64,000 nucleotides of DNA. It comes from Erodium maritimum. Taxonomy: Eukaryota; Streptophyta; Magnoliopsida; Geraniales; Geraniaceae. The translations under genes and the position numbers were made by a program. Positions within the stretch are counted from its first letter, which is position 1. Every line of letters begins with the position of its first letter. The DNA lies in the NCBI GenBank assembly GCA_963921825.1, contig OY997596.1:37563932-37627931 (forward strand). The letters are read 5' to 3'. The notes beneath the pieces are model-generated. The model was not told the origin of the DNA, ran no database searches, and saw nothing but the letters and a program-made list of their open reading frames with translations. Of this stretch, positions 11,177-22,805 are shown one piece after another.

Positions 11177-12550
11177 GAGGAGAAATCTATTGAGAACCAC
11201 TCTTAACATAGGAACCGCGAGAACCAACCCTAGCCACAATAATCTATGATCCAACACTCATCAAAATGTCACATCATCACCCCAATCCAAGCCAAATTCA
11301 CGTCACTTTCAACCATTCTCACACAAGCAAGGGTATAATTGTAATAGCATGGTGTCATGTGGACAATTGTTCATTTTTTTCACCAATTCACTAATTTAAT
11401 ATTTCCCGATTCGTTTGAACTCCGATTAACTTCAATCTTGCGCCAAAAATTTTCTTTTTTCAAGGGCTTTAAATCAAGATTAGTCATGAATATATTTTGA
11501 AGCATGAAAATAAAAATTTATATCAAGGTGATAAAAATAATGTTGAGCGTTGATAAATTTTCACTAATAAATGTTTTATATCAGAGTACCAAACTAGTGC
11601 TAAATGTTGATAAAAAAACATGTAATGAGGTGATAAGAAACAAATAATGGGTTGATAAAAACCATTTTCAATTTTGATAATAAGTGTGATACACTAGAGT
11701 TTAACGTTGATAAAAAAAACTTGTGATGAGGTGATAAAAAACACGTAATTCAATGATAAATCTAGTGTTTAGTGTTGATAAAACTGGTGTTCATAAAAAG
11801 CATGTGATGAGTTGATAAAAATCATGATCAGTTTTGGAGAATGGGGTGATAAAACCAGTGTAAAGTGTTGATAAAAACAGGGTAAAGTGTTGATAAACCC
11901 AGAGCAAAGTGTTGATAAAAATTACCCATATATAATTCCTTTAAAAACTAGCCCCGAAATAAATAAAAAATTTGTGCTTCAAAAAAACATGTGATGGGGG
12001 TGATAAAACACACGTAATTTGAATGATAAACCTAGTGTTTAGTGTTGATAAAACTAGTGTTCATAAAAAGCACGCGATGAGGTGATAAAATTATGATCAG
12101 TTTTGGAAAATGAGGTGATAAAACCAGTGTAAAGTGTTGATAAAACCAGTGTAAAAGTGTTGATAAATCCAGAGCAAAGTGTTGATAAAAATTACCCAGA
12201 TTTTTTATAAAAAAAAATCAACCCCGAAATAAAAAAAATTTCGTGCTTCAAAATATATTCATGACTGATCTTGATTGAAAGCCCTTAAAAAACAAAACTA
12301 ATGGCGCAAGTTTGAAGCCAATCAGAGTTCAAACGAAGTGGGAAAAATTAAATTAGTGAATTGGTTTAAAAAAAAATAATATGATAGTTTTACTAAAAAG
12401 CCCTTACCACTTACTAAAAAGTGTTGTTTTTTTTGCAGTCAACAAGTCAACTACTCAATTGCATCTCATCCATCCATTCCTAAAATGGATGACTTAGATT
12501 GGTTCTCGCGGTTTCTACGTTAAAACATGGTTCTCACCAGATTTCTCCTC
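11177..12550. mobile_element. Mutator-like long-TIR element, family C, copy 1 (1374 bp)
   Basis: Ends GAGGAGAAATCTATTGAGAACC and its inverse GGTTCTCACCAGATTTCTCCTC, flanked by the exact 10-bp duplication TATATACACA (11167-11176 and 12551-12560). The inverted similarity extends several hundred bp inward and includes CACCAATTCACTAATTTAAT. The centre is a series of degenerate direct repeats built on GTTGATAAAA and GGTGATAAAA. No protein is encoded. A second copy is at 22806-24162. Confidence 0.87.
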
Positions 12551-12680
12551 TATATACACATGTCACCATTCAATTGATAGTAACAATGTTTACTATTAAC
12601 CTTTACATGAGACATGGCGTATGTCTTGCTCTTTAACATAAGGTATGAGGTTCCTTAAATGTAATGAGTCAATTACAACA

Positions 12681-13321
12681 CTCCCCTTTTGGAGATTATT
12701 ACTCGTAAAATAACATTTGGTGTGCCTCAAGCTGCCTTATTAAGAAACTTATTCAGGAAAATCTAGTGGGATAAAACTTGAATAAAGAAAAAAGAGTGCA
12801 ACGCATTATTCTCGTTTCCCCTGATCGTTGCTCTTTGAAAAATGACAGGTTTACTTTGGTTACTTGCTAAGTTGACGCATGCCAATTTTGTATACTACCT
12901 TCTCAAAAGTCGATGTCAGTAAAGATTTGGTAAATAAATCAGGAAGATTTTCACTGGACTAGACCTTCATCACATCCATCTCATTACTCATTTGGAGCTC
13001 ATGAGTATAAAAGAATTTTGGAGAGATGTGTTTGATTCTATCTCCCTTAATGCAGCCTCCTCTTATTTGAGCGACACAAGTTGTATTATCCTCATATATC
13101 GTGGAAAGAGAGTTTGTTGGAGGAATACCAATTGTGCTTCGTATGTGCTGAATTACTTATCGCTCACACTCTCGACTGCCTTCATGTAGTGCTATAATTT
13201 ATGAATGGTTGGATGACGTTACAACCAAAGTCTGTTTTGTTGAGCGCTATGAAATTGTTGTCTCATCGCATGTGAAGACATGTCCTGTTTGGGAGTGAGC
13301 TTTATGGAGATCTGTTAGATA
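12681..13321 (-). other. Copia internal remnant without a readable frame
   Basis: The sequence between the left LTR/purine tract and the reverse-transcriptase remnant. It should correspond to the RNase H end of the polyprotein, but it carries stops and frameshifts in all frames that I checked. Confidence 0.5.
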
Positions 13322-13963
13322 TCATGTATATGCGTATCCGATTAGGCCAATATTCTCTTTAGACTTTGAATATAATAACCCCAAATCTTTACTTCCACTC
13401 AAATAACGAAGCACATGTTTTATCCCATTCCAATGTCGTCCAGTGGGTTCTAAATTGAAATTGGCAAGTATGTTTACTACAAACGCTATATCAGGTCGCG
13501 TACATTGTGTCAAGTAGAATAAAGCCCCAATTGCATTTAGATATGGTACTTTGGTACCAAGTATCTTTTCGTCTGCTTCTTTGTGATAAAGTATTTCTTT
13601 CTTTAGATCTAGTGATCGGATAATCATTGGGGTACTGAGTGGATGAGTGTTATCCAAGTTGAATCACTTAAGGAGTTTTTCAGTATATGCAAATTGATGG
13701 ATCAAAATACTATCAGATATATGCTTGATCTGTAGGCCGAGATGGTGTCTTGTTTTCCCCAAATCGTTCACTTCAAATTCCTTTTTCAGATATTCTGCAA
13801 TTTTGAGAATCTCTTCTTGAGTCCCAATCATATTTATATCATCGACGTACGCTACTATAATAACAAACTCAGAGTTTGTTTTCTTTATGAATACACATGG
13901 ACATATGATTTTATTCTTATAAGCTTTTATAGTAAGGTACTCGTTAAGGCGATTGTACCACAT
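13322..13963 (-). pseudogene. Copia pol remnant (reverse transcriptase to RNase H linker)
   Basis: Read on the minus strand, 13963-13664 encodes a reverse-transcriptase palm segment with the catalytic-site motif VAYVDDINMIGT, then LKKEFEVNDLGKTRHHLGLQI, the standard copia order. After a frame break, 13657-13322 continues with TPMIIRSLDLKKE and GALFYLTQCTRPDIAFVVNILA, which precede RNase H in copia polyproteins. Gag, protease and integrase are absent, so the element cannot move by itself. It belongs to the element bounded by the ACTTT duplication. Confidence 0.88.
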
Positions 13964-14794
13964 TCTTATAGATTGCTATAATACATACAACGACTTCTGT
14001 AATCTTACGATTTTATTCTTATAAGCTTTTATAGTAAAGTTCTCGTTTCGTAATCTTTTTTTCCCAACTACGTTTAAAAAGGATATTCGTTTTAACCATT
14101 TTCATTTGTATGTGTAAGCTAACCTTAATGTATGTTTTTGCAACTGCATTAGTATGATATTATAGATATGGTTTACAAATAATGTTTTTGCTTGTACATA
14201 TGTTTTTTTGCTTCAAAACATATTCAATATGCTACTTAATAAATAGGTCTCGGAAAAAGAAAAATATTGGCGCAAGAAAAAATTAAATCGGAGTTGAAAC
14301 GAAGCAGGAAAGATCAAAATAATAAACTTGGTGGAAATTTTTTTTGTACATATTGAAAGTCTAATTTACCCTTAATTCGAATGGATTAAGGAAATAATAT
14401 TAGAATTAATAATATGATATCGCAGCCCAATTGAAATTGCAACCCTTAGAATTATGTGATTCCCAAGCTGGGATGGATTCGTGTGTCGTAAAAAAATGGC
14501 TTATTCGTACCTGAATATTATTATATATATAACAGAGCAACGAGTGAACTCGTGCGGTATAACAAATATATAAAATAAATATAAACACATAACCCTTATT
14601 TTTTTATGTGAAACATCCAATTTGTCATTGACAATCATAGAGCATACTTATAAAAACAAATATAAATAAGTATAAACAAATATAAATAAAGTTAACCGTA
14701 TCTTTAGTAGAATATATCAAAATGAAACTAAATTTATGGTAATATGAAATTTTGATACCTTAATGATTAATCGGAGCGGTTCGTGTTGATAAAG
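13964..14794. other. Copia internal DNA up to the right LTR
   Basis: AT-rich decayed sequence. The stretch 14210-14335 resembles the arm of the family-C Mutator-like elements (GCTTCAAAACATATTCA..., then a GGCGCAAG and CGGAGTTGAAACGAAG order), so it is probably an old fragment of one. Nothing coding is visible, and no standard primer-binding site was recognised beside the LTR. Confidence 0.45.
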
Positions 14795-15107
14795 TGTTGT
14801 ATAATAATTAAGAACCAAATAAGGGCTTTAGAAATGGAAATAAGAAAACACAAATTATTGACTAACATACGGTAGATGAAAGCAAGAACAAGTATGTTGC
14901 AAGCCTTTTACTTCATGTTTTTTTGTCTCTGCCAATAGCAAATGAGAGAGTCATATTCATAGACTCAAATACAAACCTACTCTAGACACATGTCACCATT
15001 CAATTGGTAGTAACAATGCTCACCATTAAACTTTGCATAAGACATGGTACATGTCTTGCTATTTGATATGAGGTATGGGTACACTAAATAATGAGCCAAT
15101 TATAACA
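14795..15107 (-). repeat. Right (5') LTR of the copia element, intact (313 bp)
   Basis: Starts TGTTGTATAATAATTAAG and ends AATTATAACA on the plus strand, with ACTTT next to its outer edge (15108-15112). It aligns with the reassembled left LTR and served as the template for recognising the three insertions there. Confidence 0.88.
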
Positions 15108-15251
15108 ACTTTAACTTTTGCTCGGTATTTTTCTCATAAAATCCCACAGGAACACTCATTTATTTCTCTTCTCTCGCAAGTGTAAAGGAGTCTTAAGGAT
15201 TTCGTAACAAAACATGTGTATTATCGCCACCACCTTCTTATAGTCGGTTTG

Positions 15252-17069
15252 ATGGCATCTCTACCATCTCCCTCCCCATTGGAAACCTCTTTTCCACCCT
15301 CTTCTTTAACCATCGGCTCCACCCTTGGGGTCAGTTCTATGATAAATTCACCCTCATCTCTAATATGATGTCGGCGGAGTTGTTGTCCATCCAGGACAGG
15401 ATGAGTGCATGGTCACTCGATGGAAACGAAGATGACGACAACGGGGTCATCATGGTCTCGATAGGAGCGATCCTGATTATGGATGACACTCGTTACATGA
15501 TTGCCTTAGTCGGTCGGCTTCTCTCCAAGAGGCGTTTCAACCCAAGGGCTATATGCGGTCTCATGGAAACAACATAGGACATCAAAGTTTTGGTGGTGCA
15601 GTTGATGATGGACCGAATCTTTAGTTTTTTCTTCCACTCCCAAGAGGCGATAGAGGGGATTCGCAACCCGGAACCATGGACCTTCCATGGATCCATCATC
15701 CTCCTCACGTCCCTACCCTCTCTTATGCAACCAGATGCCTTGTTTTTCCTGCACATGCAGATAGGGATCCAAGCATGCAACATTCTGGTGGATGCCTAGA
15801 CATCCCAACTACGAACCATCAACGAGAATGCATTAGGAAATGAGGCACCATTAGGGGATCGACCACGTCGTCGAGGGTGGGAGGAGTATGTAGCTACGGG
15901 GGGAGATCGATGTAATATTGCCACTCTGGTGTCAAGTACTACTAGGGTTTAAAGGCCACCCAGATCCGATCCTGGTGTAGTTACAATATGAGAAACTCCT
16001 AGAGTCTTGCCTTCGTTGTGGACATTTGGGCCACACGAGCCAAGGTTGCATGACAATCATCTTGGGAGTGGAAAGAATGGCTAATTGTTACCGTTAACCT
16101 CTCCTTTAAAACCCATATGAGGTTGTCAGTGGAATGCTTCCTTTGAACGGACTGTGAGGCGAGGTCTACGGACCATCCGAGGAAGATGCCTCTGGATACC
16201 CCGGTAAATATACATTTTATTCTTCACTCCCTCCACGCCACCAAGGGTCCCACCAGAGTTCAAGACCGCCAGACTCATTCCTCCTCCAACACAAATGAGC
16301 TTGTCGACCAACATGCAAAAGGAACTAGTTGTACCTCCGGACCTCCGACCCATATCTTACCTAAAGTTCAACTCTAGTGGGGGACCTCGACGGTTTGGCT
16401 TGGGTCCTGAAGTAGATGGTATGGGAATGGTGAGGGCAAAGAGGATCAGTTAGATCAAGATCTCGTCTAAACTAGGTCAGGATACCAGTCGGACACCCTA
16501 CCTCCAAACCCTCTAACCCTGCCACCCATTTCGGCACCCACGCCGCCACCACCACCAGCACCTTCTTCCTCCCGGGAGGGTCCTGAGGAGGTTATGTAAC
16601 TCACGCAGAAGAAGAAGAAGAAGAGGAAAGGGGCATCACTAAACCTACCCCCTCCTAGACCAGGGAGTTTCTTAGACCTCGACCTGGGTTAGCCAGTCCA
16701 ATAAGGGAGAGGAATATCCTAGGTCACTGACGAGGTCTGCCAAGTAGCCTCTCCGAGGTCCATAAAGACTAGAAGGGGGGTTGGAAGCCTATCGAACCTT
16801 AGAAAGGGTCGGTCGCTCGAATTGTCCTAACAGCTCAAGACAACCATCTAGTAGGGTCTATAAGTCTTTGTGTCTTCTTAATCATGCATAACAGTTGTGT
16901 TAAACTATTGCCTCCTATGTTGTCTAATAAGATTGTGTTTCCAGACTTAGAGCGTTTGTACCCGCCTATAGTGGTATACCAGACTATATTCTCAACCGTA
17001 GGGACTTTCTCCATGTGGTTGTACTTGCCTATTCTATATGATGAAGTTACTAATGCCTTTCAAAAAAAA
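15252..17069 (+). pseudogene. Decayed LINE with ORF1 remnant
   Basis: From an ATG at 15252 (MASLPSPSPLE) an interrupted frame gives a DUF4283-type block: ALVGRLLSKRRFNPRAICGL, a stop at 15575-15577, then DRIFSFFFHSQEAIEGIRNPEPWTFHGS in the same frame. A zinc knuckle CLRCGHLGHTSQGC (CX2CX4HX4C) follows at about 16008-16050. A Pro-rich linker and a non-coding tail lead to an A-run at about 17061-17068. Several stops make it a pseudogene. No reverse transcriptase is present, so this is another ORF1-only or deleted LINE. I could not find a convincing target duplication. Confidence 0.7.
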
Positions 17070-17189
17070 CTTTTACTTAATACACTTTTAATACGAAGAA
17101 ATTACATGTCACTTTTTTGTTTTATCTATTATATTTTTATAATTAATTATTTCAAATTATTTTCTTTTACTTATAGATTCCTTCAACCG

Positions 17190-19990
17190 ACTTTTTTTTA
17201 TCAGCTGAAGTTTTATTGAGGGTCCAATTCTTTAAAATAAAGAAGAGGCCAAGAGTTTAAAACTCTCAATACACCAAATAAGAACAGATTTGTCCTCACC
17301 CAACCCGACCAAAAGATACTTGAGGTTCAAGTCACTGAACCAAACCAAACCCAACCCTTTACCCAACCAAACCTATATCTAAGTTACGTGCAACTCAAGT
17401 AAACAAATTTACAACCCATTTCCCAACAGTTTTCCCCACAAAACTCTAATGTTAGCCAAATTGAGGGATGTATCCATCAGAACCCAACTACAAACTCAAA
17501 TCCAAGCCCGACTTATCAGTTCATCAAAACAGGACCATTATCCCCTATCCTTGAAGCAACCTCCATGAAAAAACCAGTTGCTCTACAACCCCATTTAAAG
17601 CCTCTTAGCAGGCCTCAAAGTGAAGATCATCCAAACAACTTTAGGCCATTTATCTTCAAAACCAAAGATCTTGTCCAATTCCGAGCTCTCTGTCAATTAT
17701 GTATCACTATGCAGGACAAAGTCCCCAGTTCCAGTGGCTGAAAGCAATATATCCATGAGTCAGAACATCACAACCCCAAACTGCAGACAAAAGGGTTAAC
17801 AAAATCTAGCCTAGAAAATACTATCCAAGTAACCGCGGGTAGTAACAAAATCGGGAGCTACTTGAAGTACATAAAACAAAAGACTCAAAAGAAAAGCTCT
17901 AAGATCTAACCCCACACAAGAAGAAAAGTAGAAAGAAAGTAACTTCTTTTCCCCCACTCAAGTAACAAAAGACTGGAAGTCCTAGATACTAATAAATCAG
18001 ACCTTACCAAACTCACTATCCAATCCCCACAACACCCCCAGCACCACCCCAAAACCCAGCCCCAACAAGAATAAAACAAGGTTCCAAACAGGATCAATTA
18101 TGAAGATCAGTAATAATAACCAGCAAAAGACTTATGGAATAGTACTGAGGCTTCTCTGTCTTCTCTCTGAACCAGACCAAAGTTTCTTGTGACTCAAGTT
18201 ATCACATAAAATATCCCCCAGACCAGTGCAAAAATCAAACTGCTCCCCAAAAATCTTAGTGTTTTACTCTCATACAACTCTTTGGTACTCTGATCCATGT
18301 TTGGAAGGTAAAGGACTTATGTTTGTTGAACATGGACCATTCCAGATTAAATGTATAACTCTGAACCTTTTGTAAAATGGTCAGATGAAATACCAAAACC
18401 TAATTGAAGACCACATCATTAAATCCTAGCCAGCCAGATATGCTAAAGGGTGACAAATATGATTGTTCTCCATTGTTTAAAAGAGGAAGCATGGCTGATA
18501 TAAGTCCAGACATATATGAATCCCGAAAAATCAACCACCATAACACTACTGATCCCCCACCAATCAAGTATTGCAGACCAAACCAACCAAGATCTGTGGC
18601 AAGTTAAAAGAAGGTGATTTATTTCCTCAAAATCCTGACCACAAAAAGGGCAAAGGGAATCATGAAGATTAAAATGAAATCCTCTCCCATCTAGAAAAAG
18701 TTTTGTAGGTAAAGCATTGTGGCATGTCAGCCAAACAAATGCTGAGATTTTTGTAGGGAGGTTTGGGGACCAAAGTAGTTTTGCCCAGGGTCTCACTTGT
18801 GTACCACTATCCTCCAAATGCCAATACATTCTTTTAACCTTGAAACCTGCTCCATGTAATTTCCATACCACCTTGTCTTCACCAGAGTCTTGTAGAGAGA
18901 AAAGGTTGAGCTGTTATAATAGTAAATTAAACTGGCCAAGCTCCCATCCTCTTAACTGTCTTCTAAAATGCAAGTACCAATTCCCACTATTCCAGTAGTG
19001 TAATACCTTCATATTCTTATGTACGGAAAGATGAAAAAGTCTCTAGTATCTCTCCTTTAGTGGGACCTCAATCAACCATATGTCACCCTAAAAGTCCACC
19101 CTTGCACCATTATTCACAAACCATTCTAGTCCAGAGAACCCAACTGCACTGCTGAATTTTTGATCAGCAAGAAGTGCATGAACATGACTTAAGAAATTCA
19201 GATTCCTTGCAATCTTTAATTGTGAAAGATCCCAATCATCTTTGCTCCAACCATATTTTGCACAAATAAATTTTTTCCAGAGAGAATTGGTCTCCAAAGA
19301 AAATCTCCACCACCATTTAGCCAAGAGTGCATCATTCATCACATTTAGACTCTTTATCCCAATCCACCCTTCTCTTTTGATGTACAAATCATTCCCCACT
19401 TAACTTTATGCATGACCTTTTTTGTGACTGATCCATTCCACAAGAACCTTCTCTGCCACTTCTCCATCTCTTGAACCACCTTCTTGGGAGCTTTGAATAA
19501 AGACATGTAATAAAATGGAAGTGAGGAAAGAGAGGGTTTGATCAGTGTGATCCTACCCCCAAAGTTTAGAGTTTTGGATTGCCATAGGTTCAATTTCCTT
19601 TTGAATTTTGCCAGGATTGGTAGCCAAGTCTTGTATTTTCTAGGATTTTCTCCCAATTGGAACCCCATATAATCAAGTGGTAACTGTGAGGTCTCACATC
19701 CTAGAATCTGAGAGATTTGTGATAGATTTAAAGTGGCAGGATTCACTAAAATTCCTTTAGACTTGATGAAATTAATTCTCAGACCAGATGCTAGTTGAAA
19801 AGCTTTGAGTGATGATTTCAAATAATGTAGATGTGATACATTTGCTCCTTCAATTGAGTTGTACATCCAATTTTTCATACTCATGTTATATTTACAAATT
19901 TTTAAACATCCGTCTTTCAATACCCTTTTTAGACTGTCCATCTTCTCTATCCTTTAATATTATTTATTGTTCTGCCCATAAATTCAGTAA
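17190..19990 (-). mobile_element. Truncated LINE (minus strand), 3' half
   Basis: The 3' end is the T-run at 17194-17202 next to TCAGCTGAAGTTTTATTGAG, i.e. a tail reading CAGCTGATAAAAAAAA on the minus strand. Then come about 1.2 kb of 3' UTR and the C-terminal half of ORF2. It stops at 19990, where another element begins. Family resemblance to the long LINE at 24.2-33.7 kb is clear from the shared order of ORF2 motifs and the similar tail. Confidence 0.75.
18443..19941 (-). pseudogene. LINE ORF2 remnant: RT thumb region and zinc-binding end
   Basis: Read from 19941 downward: FQLASGLRINFIKSKGILVN, LPLDYMGFQLGENPRKYKTWLP, NLWQSKTLNFGGRITLIK and KWQRRFLWNGSVTKKVMHKVKW, the usual order after the catalytic FADD box of plant LINE reverse transcriptases. 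The FADD box itself is missing. After frame breaks come NVMNDALLAKWWWRFSLETNSLW (19399-19088) and the zf-RVT domain with LPTKLFLDGRGFH and CPFCGQDFEEINHLLLTC (18871-18443). Frameshifts make it non-functional. Confidence 0.85.
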
Positions 19991-21060
19991 TTGTTTTTTT
20001 TATCAGCAAATTTTTATAGACCTTGCCTTTGTAAAAAAGACAAGGCCAAGGGAAACCTTCAAGAACAATTACTTACAAACAAAGGAAAATTCTAATCGAG
20101 ATTCTTAGCTTAACAGAGAGTAAGTAACAAGAACACATGAGAAAACAATCTAAGAACTATCCCAACAACGGGAAGTAAACCAACAAGATCTAGAAATCAG
20201 ATAAAACCACAAATAAGTGCATTAAGCCAACAATGGCCAACTACTGAAACAAATAGGAAATAAAATCAAACAAAGCCACCCAGAATAACCACCGAACAGT
20301 AGAGGAAAAGAGATATGAAGCCTCCGAAGGCCAACACCAAAACCCAAATAATCATATGCAAATCCGGAAATAGTTCTCAGTCTGATAAAACCCGAGTCAC
20401 ACTCAGCTCACCGAAACCAAGGTTAAGATTCCTCCAGCCAACACTGAGAGAAATCCCAAAAATGGCGGTGAGCTAGTATCAAGATGATACCGAGAGTAAG
20501 ACGAGATTAACAAATCAGGAGGAATCCATAATCGGCAACACCCGTACTCACCAACCGATCCCCCCAAATCGATAAGTAAATCCGTCCAGCACCGAGAAAA
20601 ATTAACAAAATCAATTGGACGGAGATGAGGGTCAGGGTCACAGGTAGAGATGCAAAGCAAAGGGGTTCTTACCAAACTGACCTTCACGACCAAAGCAAGA
20701 AGCCATCAACGTCCCTCGTCTCCAGACACAGGCCAGCACCTGGACGACGGCCACAAGAGGAGAGGCGAGCTTGTACGAAGTAGGGACGAAGGGGCGAGCG
20801 AAGGTCACTACGCCGGTGAGAACCCGACGATAGATCTGAGATCCAAATCACTACATGACCACAACTCCAACCGAAGAGCTCCGAAACCAAATATAGAATA
20901 TCAGAACCCACAACGGAGCCACAACAAAGCCCAAAGGCCAAACCGACGGAGACAACAAAGGGAGAAAAAGCAACGTGAAGAAAATCAGAACCCCAAGAGA
21001 AGGAACCAGAGATGGAAGGTAGATCTACGATCAACATCACCAAATCGGTGAGGAAGGAAT
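19991..21060 (-). mobile_element. LINE-derived retroposon (minus strand), no clear ORF
   Basis: A T-run at 19996-20003 with ATCAGCAAATTTTTATAGACC reads as a tail ATTTGCTGATAAAAAAAA on the minus strand, as in the neighbouring LINE family. The body, up to about 21060, is CT-rich on the minus strand and has only short frames of low quality (for example 21043-20684) that match nothing I recognise. It interrupts or abuts the LINE at 17190-19990. The outer border is approximate, and I did not find a target duplication. Confidence 0.5.
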
Positions 21061-22180
21061 GAAATTTGAATTCTATAAGAAAACCCTATATTACACTACA
21101 TCACTGATATTGGCCTCAGTGGTTCATGACTCATTCTTCATATATGAATTCGAATCTTATTTGGGAAGGGAGGGATATGAATATTGATAGACTAATCTTA
21201 TAATTTCCAAATAAAAAAATATAACAACAACCATTCATACTTGTATCAAAATAATAAAAATAAATAATTTGTTGAAAGTTAATGAAGGTTAATTTAGACA
21301 CTTCACAATTTTCATGATTTTAAGAACTAAGGACTTAGTTTTGAAAATTTGATTGCTAGCGATGGGTATTACGGACTTTTACATTTTTTAGATGGCAAAT
21401 TAACGACGCTGAATGAGTCGATATAGTTATGTTTAGCTATATAGGATAAAATTTAATCATACTTATATATTATATATCGACCATGAAAAAATATATCAAC
21501 CATGAAGTATATAATACATTGATATTGCAAACTCCACACACTCTCTAAAGAAAATAATATTTCATATTTTTGTGGATAATACATTATTAAGGTATAGTTT
21601 TAAAAAAGTATAACACAGTGATACTAAGTCCTATCAGATATTAACACTTTGTTTAGTAAGATTTATATATCCATATATATTTTTCTCTCCCTAGCTCTTC
21701 TCGCAACCCCTCCAAACTTGACAACCGCTCTCTATTTACAGTTTTCTCTCTTTGGCTCTCCCTATGGAAACTACTCGCTTTGTCTACCGATCTAGGGCCG
21801 ATATGGTCGTGTTTTGGAGGCTTATATGTGTTGTATTAGGGTAGTTGTTTTGGTTGGCGTTATTGATGATTGTTTTGTTGATGATCTCCGCAAGTCAGAG
21901 CAACCTAGTTCGGCTAGAAACATCGGTGAAGCATGATCTCGCATAGCATGTTTCATTCTCCTCACCACATTTAAACCAAGTCCTATTACATGGAGGGGCA
22001 TCTTAGATGATCCCGACGAATCAAGACGATGGGCCAACAATACTAGAAAGCTCCACTACGAAAGTTATGACTTTTAGAAGAATTGGCATCACAGACTCTC
22101 TAGGTTTTGTGTTAGTTATTATGTCTATTTTTTTTCCTTATTGTTTACGATATAAAGTAGATTAATTCTACAGGTCTAGA
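21061..22180. other. Unassigned AT-rich DNA
   Basis: No gene, terminal repeats or tail recognised. The part around 21680-22050 is less AT-rich (CT-rich, leader-like) but has no credible open frame. Confidence 0.4.
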
Positions 22181-22735
22181 GCGACGGTACACCAGCATTT
22201 CACCTCTCAGGATGCAATACAGGATCTCACACCCAACCAGGAGTTATTCTTGTTTGGCTCAAGAAACTTCTAGGGCTCAGTGCCCCAAGTTCCTACCCTG
22301 GCCACCTGACGATCTTGGAGGGGTAAGGTTAAGTTCTGCCTCCTCGATGCAAATGTGACCACCCCCCCCCCCCCCTTCCGTCCCAAAAGAAGAGGAGTTT
22401 GGATGCCCCCAACCGGTGAAGGTGCCTGATACTCCGGAGAACACCTAGGCGAGGTCTGTGAAGTAGCCTCGCTAGGTTCAATGAGTGTGACATCGAGCAA
22501 TGAGGTGTGTATGGGGATGCGTACCTCGCCCTGTTAAGGTTGGAGCCAACCTGTTCTACTGTACCCCTCATTTCTCGATGTTCTCCCTAGATGCCCATTA
22601 TCCCCTCAAGTTCCCCGTATCAGACTCCACGAACATTTTCAGTACAAGTCAGGAAATAATCATTGTGAACTACGGCCAAACAGCCATCCCCTGAAGATCT
22701 CCTCCTACTTTTTTCCTAAATTAGCTGGGTATCTT
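22181..22735 (+). mobile_element. LINE-like fragment
   Basis: GC-richer block with phrases related to the decayed LINE at 15.2-17.1 kb: GCGAGGTCTGTGAAGTAGCC here against ACGAGGTCTGCCAAGTAGCC near 16720. Contains a 14-16 base C-run at about 22360. It has no long frame and no tail, so it is probably a broken ORF1/3' UTR piece. Confidence 0.45.
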
Positions 22736-22805
22736 AATCATACGATTAATGTGTCGTTTCAGACTCTATCTCACCCTCTCGGTTTATTTTATATATGTGT
22801 CTACT

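Larger units (their letters stand above)
8965..12680 (-). repeat. Left (3') LTR of the copia element, in four pieces
   Basis: The pieces are 8965-8978, 9558-9652, 11098-11176 and 12561-12680 (using one copy of each duplication). Read together they match the right LTR along its whole length, including GGGCTTTAGAAAT, GGTAGATGAAAGCAAGAA and CATGTCACCATTCAATTG. The gaps are a hAT MITE, a LINE derivative and a Mutator-like element, each with its own target duplication. Confidence 0.9.
8965..15107 (-). mobile_element. Ty1-copia retrotransposon, internally deleted, heavily nested
   Basis: Both ends carry the 5-bp duplication ACTTT (8960-8964 and 15108-15112). LTRs begin TGTT and end AACA. The right LTR is 14795-15107 (313 bp); the left LTR spans 8965-12680 but shrinks to about 308 bp once three later insertions are removed. 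The element runs on the minus strand: next to the left LTR a purine-rich tract (AAAAGGGGAG when read on that strand, 12681-12694) marks the 3' end of the internal part. Only about 2.1 kb of internal DNA remains, with reverse transcriptase and linker remnants. The LTRs differ at many sites (by eye roughly 80% alike), so the insertion is old. Confidence 0.9.

Noticed and set aside
15113..17069. Target duplication AACTTTT for the decayed LINE
   Set aside because: Only 7-8 bases, low complexity, and the left border falls on the copia flank; not convincing.
20403..21051. Overlapping frames of 96-133 residues on both strands
   Set aside because: No domain, mutually overlapping, within a retroposon 5' region; treated as chance frames.
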